Origin: Clostridiales bacterium
GTDB lineage: Bacteria; Bacillota; Clostridia; Christensenellales; Aristaeellaceae
DNA: 64,000 bases
Reading direction: 5' to 3'
Assembly (NCBI GenBank): GCA_017569285.1
Contig: CP069419.1
Coordinates: 1,302,001-1,366,000 of the forward strand
The notes beneath the pieces are model-generated. The model was not told the DNA's origin. It searched no databases and worked only from the letters and a program-made list of their open reading frames with translations. The translations under genes were made by a program, and so were the position numbers. Position 1 is the first letter of the stretch. Every line of letters starts with the position of its first letter. This document shows positions 58,714-64,000 of the stretch, piece by piece.

Positions 58714-59589
58714 GTGCGCAGGGCCCTGATGCGGGCGGCAGTCCTGCTCCTGTGTGCCATACTGCTCCCCGCCGCAGCCGTGCGGGCGGAACAGGGGCTG
58801 TCCGCCCTTCCGATGCTGGATCATGCCTTCTCCCTGCTGGAGGAGGGGAACCCGTTCATTGCGCGGTACAACAGCGCCACCGGTGCGTCTGTCCGGGCCC
58901 GGATGCCCCTCGGCGTTCCCTATCTGTGGGGCGGCCGGACTGCCAGCCACGTTTTCGCCAAAGAGCCGGATTATGTCGTCCTGCCCGCCTGGTCCAGCAG
59001 CCCGGCCTATTACCGGAAGGGGCTGAACTACCTGTACGGCTATGACTGCTACGGCTATGTGGCCTGGGTATGGCAGGAAACCTTCGGGTATAAAATGGAC
59101 ACCATGGATATGATGTTCTGGGACCGGGATCACCATGTGATGGACAGTGCCTTGACGCCAGAGGCGGATTTCGCCGCCCTGAAGAAGGCGCTCCGCCCCG
59201 GGGACCTGATGCTGGTGGAGCACCCGGGACGCCATATCGGCATCTATATCGGTACGCTGCGCATGTATGGCTATACGGAGGAGGACGTTCCGGAACTGGC
59301 GGAGCTCCTGGATGAACCGCTGATCATCAACAGCACGGTCAACGCCCAGATTTCCGACCGCTTTGCGGACCTGATTGCCAACGGGCTTCCGAAATACCGG
59401 GGAACCACCGTGACGGATGGCGGCGTATGCGTCTCCCTGGTCTGCCGGGATGCGTCGGCGGTTCCGTATACCGTCCACCAGCAGAACCAGGATACCCGCT
59501 ACTTCATGCTCCCGGACGGCACCTGGCTCCCGGTTTTCCTCTGGGAAACCGTGTTCCGGTACTGCTGGTACCGACCGCCGGTCCGGTAA
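58714..59589 (+). CDS. Exported NlpC/P60-like cysteine hydrolase (cassette 2 neighbour)
   Basis: A 291-residue exported protein with a signal peptide of about 24 residues. YGYDCYGYVAWVWQE holds the likely catalytic Cys, LRPGDLMLVEHPGRHIGIYIG the likely His, in the order and context of NlpC/P60 peptidases that cut peptidoglycan stem peptides. The domain carries long insertions. GTG 58714 is chosen because GGAGG lies 8 bases upstream; a GTG at 58705 would overlap that site. It lies immediately upstream of cassette 2 but has its own promoter and so may only be a functional neighbour. Confidence 0.82.
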   Translation: MRRALMRAAVLLLCAILLPAAAVRAEQGLSALPMLDHAFSLLEEGNPFIARYNSATGASVRARMPLGVPYLWGGRTASHVFAKEPDYVVLPAWSSSPAYYRKGLNYLYGYDCYGYVAWVWQETFGYKMDTMDMMFWDRDHHVMDSALTPEADFAALKKALRPGDLMLVEHPGRHIGIYIGTLRMYGYTEEDVPELAELLDEPLIINSTVNAQISDRFADLIANGLPKYRGTTVTDGGVCVSLVCRDASAVPYTVHQQNQDTRYFMLPDGTWLPVFLWETVFRYCWYRPPVR

Positions 59590-59629
59590 ATCCGGCACGG
59601 CCGCACGCGGCCCTCCGCCGGGCGCGGCG

Positions 59630-59658
59630 TTGACATCCGTTGTTTCATTCAATATAAT
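59630..59658 (+). promoter_or_regulatory. Promoter of cassette 2
   Basis: TTGACA (59630-59635), 17 bp, TATAAT (59653-59658), a full consensus match. Confidence 0.88.
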
Positions 59659-59721
59659 GAAGCGATCTGTTTTTTGGGAAAGCGGGGCTTTCCCGCACAG
59701 AATAACCGATGGAGTGGAAAA

Positions 59722-60846
59722 ATGAAGCAACGGCTCGCGCAACTGCTGTCTGTCCTGTTCCTTGTTTCGGTGTTTTCCGGAATGCCGGCCGGGGCGTCTG
59801 CGGACCGGTCCGTCCTCCTGACGTTCACCGGGGACTGTACCCTGGGCAGTGAGGAAGCGAAGCGGGTCAATGATAATTCCTTCGATTCGGTGGTCGGGCG
59901 GGAAGGTCTCTCCTACCCCTTTGAAAAAGTCCGTTTCCTGTTTGAGGCGGATGACCTGACCGTCGTCAACCTGGAGGGGGTCCTGTCGGATTCCGCCTCC
60001 GGGGAAAATACCGCGAAAACCTATCGTTTCCGCGGCCCGGCAGAATTTGTAAAAATCCTGTCCGGCGCCTCCGTGGAGGCCGCCGGGCTGGCCAACAACC
60101 ACACCGGGGACTATGGAACCCGCGGCCTGGAGGATACGCAGCGCATCCTGTCCGAAGGCGGGATTGCCTGGTTCCGGGCGCGAACCCCGTACCTCCTGGA
60201 AAAGGACGGAATCCGGGTTGCCTTCTATGCGGTCAACAGCTTCCAGGAACCGACGTTCCAGAATGACCTGAACTGGCTGCGGAACGAGATCCGGCGCGTG
60301 AAGCAGGACGGGGAGGCCGATGCCGTCATCGTGCTGTTCCACAGCGGTTCCGAGTATGACGCCTGCCATACAGTCACGCAGGAAAAAATCGGAAAATCCT
60401 TCATCGACAACGGAGCAGACCTGATTATCATGCATCACCCCCATGTGGTGCAGGGCGCTGCGGTTTATGAAAACCGCACCATGCTCTACTCCCTCGGGAA
60501 CTTCGTGTTCGGCGGCAACAGCGAGATCCGTACCAAGCCCTACCACACCTGGGAGGTTTCCTCCCTGTACTCGCTGATTGCGCGGGTCCGCCTGGACTTT
60601 TCCGATGACGGGGTCTTCCTGGGGCAGGCAGTTGATTTGATTCCTGCGTATACCAGCAGTGACGCGCCCCACAACAATTTCCAGCCTGTTCCGGTCTGCG
60701 GGGAAGACGCGGAGCCGGTATACCGCGCGGTGCAGTACGACACCGCCTTCCCGCTCCCGGAGCTTACGGAGGAGGATGGATACAGCGTGATCCGCCTCCC
60801 TTACCTGGATGCCGGATCACCTGTCCCGTCCCGGGACGCCAATTGA
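59722..60846 (+). CDS. Exported CapA-family metallophosphatase (cassette 2)
   Basis: A 374-residue exported CapA/PGA_cap protein without the N-terminal extension found in cassette 1. After the signal peptide come FTGDCTLGSEEAK, TVVNLEGVLSDSA, AAGLANNHTGDYGT, VLFHSGSEYD, IMHHPHVVQGAAV and YSLGNFVFGGNSE, the metal-site blocks of the family; the usual LHWG block is HSGS here. ATG 59722 has GGAG 8 bases upstream. It overlaps the start of the LRR-NAGPA gene, so the two are translationally coupled. It is the counterpart of the CapA-like gene at 40.6 kb. Confidence 0.9.
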   Translation: MKQRLAQLLSVLFLVSVFSGMPAGASADRSVLLTFTGDCTLGSEEAKRVNDNSFDSVVGREGLSYPFEKVRFLFEADDLTVVNLEGVLSDSASGENTAKTYRFRGPAEFVKILSGASVEAAGLANNHTGDYGTRGLEDTQRILSEGGIAWFRARTPYLLEKDGIRVAFYAVNSFQEPTFQNDLNWLRNEIRRVKQDGEADAVIVLFHSGSEYDACHTVTQEKIGKSFIDNGADLIIMHHPHVVQGAAVYENRTMLYSLGNFVFGGNSEIRTKPYHTWEVSSLYSLIARVRLDFSDDGVFLGQAVDLIPAYTSSDAPHNNFQPVPVCGEDAEPVYRAVQYDTAFPLPELTEEDGYSVIRLPYLDAGSPVPSRDAN

Positions 60847-62768
60847 TACAGAAAGTGAGATCAGTGACATTGAAACGCAAATGGTTATGGTGCTGCCTCG
60901 TGATCCTGCTGCTTTTCCCTGCGGTCGTGACGGCAGATGTCGCCTACGAGGGGAAAAGCTATCCTGAAGACGCGGAATACATCGACCTGGGGGACCTGGT
61001 GGTCCGGGATTTTGACGGACTGATCGGTTTCCTGGAGCAGATGCCGGACCTGCGCCGGGTCGATATGTGGCAGACCAAAATGGACCGGGAGCACTGTGAC
61101 TTGCTGGCCTCCCGCTTCCCGGATATCCAGTGGGGATGGACGCTGGTCATCAAAAGCCCCGACCATGAGCACCTGATCCGGACCGATTATACCTCCTGGT
61201 CCACGCTCCACAACAACGCCAGCCTCCAGCACAGCAGCGCGGACTTTGAAATCCTGAAGTACTGCTGGAACCTGCTGGCGCTCGATATCGGTCACAACAA
61301 TGTCACCAGCCTGGATTTCCTTTACAGCCTGCCGAACCTTCGGGTGCTGATCGTTGCCTGCAACCATGTGACGGATATCACCCCGGTCGGGTCCCTGAAG
61401 GACCTGGAATACGCCGAACTGTTCAAGAACGACATCCAGGACCTGTCCCCGCTCTCCGGGCTGTCCCACCTGCTGGATCTGAACATCTGCTTCAACCATG
61501 TGCAGGATTACACCCCGATCAAATCCCTGGCCGCGCTGAAACGCCTGTGGATGTTTGCCAGCCAGAAATACAACGTGAAACCGGATTCTGCTGTGGTGGC
61601 AGACCTGGCCGCAGCGCTTCCGGATACGGAAATCGACTATACACATTACTCCACCACCGGAACCTGGCGCTTTATCTCCGGTGAACGCCGCCACCCCCAC
61701 TACGATGCCATCGTCCGGATGTTCGGCGAAGACAGCAAGCATCCCCACTACGAATATGTCCCCTTTGCGGACAGCTTCCCGCTGGAAAATGCGGAGATCG
61801 GCTACAGCGGGGCGCCCGCTGTTCCGGTTCCGGAAAATCCCGCCGATGCGGAAGCCGCGGCCGCCGCGGATGTCCGGAAGGAAGCAGAACCGCTGGTACT
61901 TCAGCAGCCCCAGGATTTTTCGGACAAAGGATACCTGCTGCCCATTGATTTCTCCGTTGGTCCGGCGCCAAAGGCCGACGGCTATACCACGCCGCTTTCC
62001 TATGAGGATTCCACCATCTCCGTGCAGGTAACCTCTGCAAATACGGGTTCCTGCGCCTACTGGTACAGCGATGTGAAAATCCGGGATGCGTCCCAGCTCC
62101 GTACAATGTCCGCCAGCCGCTCCGGCGCGTTTGACAGCGAAAACGCCGAGCTGCGGGCGGAAACCCTGTTTGACCGTTCCTCCGCGGTCGTCATGATCAG
62201 CGGGGACTTCTGGGGAAGCGCCGAGAAGCGGGGCCTCGGGTACATCGTCCGCCAGGGAGTCCTGTTCAGGGACAGCCTGGATGACGGCGGCCGCTGGGAC
62301 AGCCGGCTGATGGATGTCCTGGTGATTGACGAGGACGGGGATTTCCATATCCTGGACCGTCCGGTCAAAGGATCCATCGGCGGCACGGTGGGCGGAAAGC
62401 GGATCCTGCAGGCGTTCTCCTTCGGGCCCGCCCTCGTGGAAAACGGCCAGGCGTTCACCGCCTTCGAAGGCGAGCAGAAGTGGATTGACATGTCCGCCAA
62501 CGACCGGCGCCAGCGGATGTGCATCTGCCAGACTGGGCCGCTGAGCTACCGGATGGTTTGCTGCGCCGGTCCTTTCCGCGGCAATTCCGGAATGACGCTG
62601 CGGGAGTTTGCCGACCTGGTCGCTTCCCTGGGTGTGGAAACCGCCTACAACCTGGACGGCGGCGATTCCACCTCCCTGTTCTTCTACAAGGGACGGATCA
62701 ACAATTACGGCAGCACCTCCCAGCGAAAGCTGCGGGATATTATCTACTTCGCGTCAGCGGAACAGTAA
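60843..62768 (+). CDS. Exported LRR plus phosphodiester glycosidase (NAGPA) protein (cassette 2)
   Basis: A protein of up to 641 residues. After a signal peptide (WLWCCLVILLLFPAVVTA) come residues 40-250 with leucine-rich repeats (LLALDIGHNNVTSLDFLYSL, LRVLIVACNHVTDITPVGSL, LLDLNICFNHVQDYTPIKSL), a Pro/Ala linker near 325-350, then a NAGPA domain from about 390: MISGDFWGSAEKRG, LGYIVRQGVLF, FSFGPALVENG, RMCICQTGPLSY and YNLDGGDSTSLFF. The start is uncertain: TTG 60843 overlaps the capA stop, and GTG 60864 would also give a good signal. The LRR part probably recognises a polymer or protein for the glycosidase. Confidence 0.9.
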   Translation: MIQKVRSVTLKRKWLWCCLVILLLFPAVVTADVAYEGKSYPEDAEYIDLGDLVVRDFDGLIGFLEQMPDLRRVDMWQTKMDREHCDLLASRFPDIQWGWTLVIKSPDHEHLIRTDYTSWSTLHNNASLQHSSADFEILKYCWNLLALDIGHNNVTSLDFLYSLPNLRVLIVACNHVTDITPVGSLKDLEYAELFKNDIQDLSPLSGLSHLLDLNICFNHVQDYTPIKSLAALKRLWMFASQKYNVKPDSAVVADLAAALPDTEIDYTHYSTTGTWRFISGERRHPHYDAIVRMFGEDSKHPHYEYVPFADSFPLENAEIGYSGAPAVPVPENPADAEAAAAADVRKEAEPLVLQQPQDFSDKGYLLPIDFSVGPAPKADGYTTPLSYEDSTISVQVTSANTGSCAYWYSDVKIRDASQLRTMSASRSGAFDSENAELRAETLFDRSSAVVMISGDFWGSAEKRGLGYIVRQGVLFRDSLDDGGRWDSRLMDVLVIDEDGDFHILDRPVKGSIGGTVGGKRILQAFSFGPALVENGQAFTAFEGEQKWIDMSANDRRQRMCICQTGPLSYRMVCCAGPFRGNSGMTLREFADLVASLGVETAYNLDGGDSTSLFFYKGRINNYGSTSQRKLRDIIYFASAEQ

Positions 62769-62783
62769 CCGGGAGGAATCTTT

Positions 62784-63815
62784 GTGAATTCAGTCATCGG
62801 TTATGGAATCACCATGGCGGCAGGCCTGCTCCTGTCCGCCGTTCTTTACGTTCTCCGGGCGCGCCGGAAAGGGCTTCCGCTGTCCCGGATCCTGGCGGGG
62901 ATCCCGGCCGGAATCCTCCTGGCGTATCTCTGCGCCAAACTGGTTTTCCTGGCCTTTTTCCATGTATCGGTGGAGGACCGGGGGCTCGGGATGCTGGTAC
63001 GGCTGGTTCCCGGGGAATTCTCCTTTGTCAGCGGATGCGCCGGCTTCTGCCTCGGAATCGCCCTGCCCTTCATCCGGAACCGGAGCCGGATTTCCGAAGC
63101 GCTGGATGCCTGGGCTGTTCCCGGCTGCCTGATGGCCGCTTTCGCCCGGTTCGGGGAAATCTTCCTGGACCAGTCCGGCCTGGCGGAGCTGTACGATATG
63201 GGCCTTCCCGACATCGAAGAAGGGTCCCTGCTGGCCCGATTCCCCTTTGCGGTCGGGGATGACTTCGGCATGTGGTATTTCGCCGTCAGCACGCTGACCG
63301 CGATCCTTTTCCTGGTCATCGCGCTGTTTGCCCGGCTGCGGGAAAACCGCGTGCGCGGGATTCCGGAGGATGCCGGGATGACCTTTGCCTTTGCCGCGTA
63401 CCTGATGGGCTGCGTCCGGTTCTTCCTGGAACTGCCCCGGATTGAAAGCCTGATCTTCTATTTTGTCCATGTGGAGCAGGTGCTGGCCGCCCTCGTCATG
63501 CTCTTCCTGACCGTCCGGATCTGCCGCCGGCGGAAAGCGCAGACCGGAAGGTTCCCCCGCTGGCCGCTGGTTTCCTTCTCCCTCTGCATCGTCGTCAACG
63601 GCCTCACCCAGTTCCTGCGGGACAAGCCTTCCAAATTCGAGCCCCTGATGCCGGAAGGCGTATACTGGTGGATCTGTGACCGCCTGTCGCCTTTCTGCTA
63701 CTCCGTCTATCTGCTGACCACGCTGGTGCTGGTCGTCGGATACCTGGTACTGGACGGCCGGCTTTGTGCCGGATACCGGAAAAATAACCTGTCAGGCAGG
63801 GAGGAAACCGTATGA
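62784..63815 (+). CDS. Lgt-like membrane protein (cassette 2)
   Basis: A 343-residue integral membrane protein with about eight helices, homologous in layout to the protein at 43.5 kb. GEFSFVSGCAGFCLGIAL and the loop ARFGEIFLDQSGL correspond to the Lgt GG-box and GRxGNF box, again altered at key residues. The C-terminal part has two further helices before and after a basic RICRRRK loop. GTG 62784 follows GGGAGG. It overlaps the next gene by 4 bp (ATGA), so cassette 2 continues past the window. Confidence 0.8.
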   Translation: MNSVIGYGITMAAGLLLSAVLYVLRARRKGLPLSRILAGIPAGILLAYLCAKLVFLAFFHVSVEDRGLGMLVRLVPGEFSFVSGCAGFCLGIALPFIRNRSRISEALDAWAVPGCLMAAFARFGEIFLDQSGLAELYDMGLPDIEEGSLLARFPFAVGDDFGMWYFAVSTLTAILFLVIALFARLRENRVRGIPEDAGMTFAFAAYLMGCVRFFLELPRIESLIFYFVHVEQVLAALVMLFLTVRICRRRKAQTGRFPRWPLVSFSLCIVVNGLTQFLRDKPSKFEPLMPEGVYWWICDRLSPFCYSVYLLTTLVLVVGYLVLDGRLCAGYRKNNLSGREETV

Positions 63816-64000
63816 AAATCCGTAAAGCCATTCTCCTTCTTCTGATCCTTGTGCTGGCTTCCGGCTGCCTTGGCACGTCCGGAACGGCTGAATCCGTACC
63901 GGATCCGGAACGGGAACTGCTGCGCCTGCACCAGATCAATATCGGCAGTGCCGACGCCTACCTGCTGACCGTCGGAGACCTGGTCATCCTCGTGGACTGC
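63812..64000 (+). CDS. Putative MBL-fold lipoprotein, 5' part only
   Basis: The frame starts at ATG 63812, overlapping the Lgt-like stop, and runs off the window after 63 codons. A lipoprotein signal is clear (ILLLLILVLASGC with the lipobox LASGC). The next part, LRLHQINIGSADAYLLTVGD followed by LVILVDC, resembles the first strands of ComEC-type metallo-beta-lactamase domains, which continue with the metal-binding HxHxD motif beyond the edge. The family call is therefore provisional. GGGAGG precedes the start. Confidence 0.7.
   Translation, partial: MKIRKAILLLLILVLASGCLGTSGTAESVPDPERELLRLHQINIGSADAYLLTVGDLVILVDC

Overview
The window looks like chromosomal DNA of a GC-rich (roughly 60 % by eye) anaerobic Firmicute of the class Clostridia. 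Supporting signs are CtsR-type operators, reverse rubrerythrin and rubredoxin, a NifS/NifU pair, many DUF-type exported proteins and strong AGGAGG ribosome sites. The gene content would suit a gut or rumen Christensenellales-like lineage, but that placement is inference. I see no rRNA, tRNA, CRISPR array, insertion sequence or prophage.

Left part (1-12.4 kb): an exported peptidoglycan-binding/phosphodiester-glycosidase protein cut by the window edge, with a Cthe_2159-like protein; a membrane diguanylate cyclase; two HD phosphohydrolases; a 28-codon aromatic-rich leader ORF and terminator in front of a double GNAT acetyltransferase; an orphan ZnuA under a 7-1-7 palindromic operator pair; a HAD phosphatase, M28 peptidase and SGNH hydrolase; nifS-nifU; and a remnant of an iron alcohol dehydrogenase that has lost its middle in frame.

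Centre-left (12.4-35.6 kb): a ChvE/MmsA/MmsB-type sugar ABC operon with two different permeases; a secreted GH43 with CBM6; a 1448-residue surface protein downstream of a three-gene signalling locus (multi-TM sensor, histidine kinase, LuxR-type regulator), where the same 20-bp element precedes both the signalling operon and the surface gene; a polar amino-acid ABC transporter whose binding-protein gene has its own promoter, a Cys/Met-rich leader peptide and a terminator; a PutP symporter; an MBL hydrolase and an EEP-family protein.

Centre-right (35.7-52.4 kb): a bacterial SUV3-type helicase, a processive GT2 glycosyltransferase, and an envelope cassette CapA-like / phosphodiester glycosidase / Lgt-like, followed by a DUF3048 protein; then FNT channel, reverse rubrerythrin, GlsB/YeaQ, macro-domain protein, VWA protein and a Na/Pi cotransporter.

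Right part (52.4-64 kb): an SOS-like unit (XRE-S24 repressor, UvrX-like Y polymerase, YolD-like protein) with a pair of palindromic operators; rubredoxin, ThrH, DUF1858 protein; a GH4 glycosidase; CtsR-type-controlled Hsp20; and a second envelope cassette (NlpC/P60-like, CapA-like, LRR-phosphodiester glycosidase, Lgt-like, MBL lipoprotein running off the end). The repeated CapA / phosphodiester glycosidase / Lgt-like trio, the Cys/Met leader and the shared two-component operator are the most notable observations.
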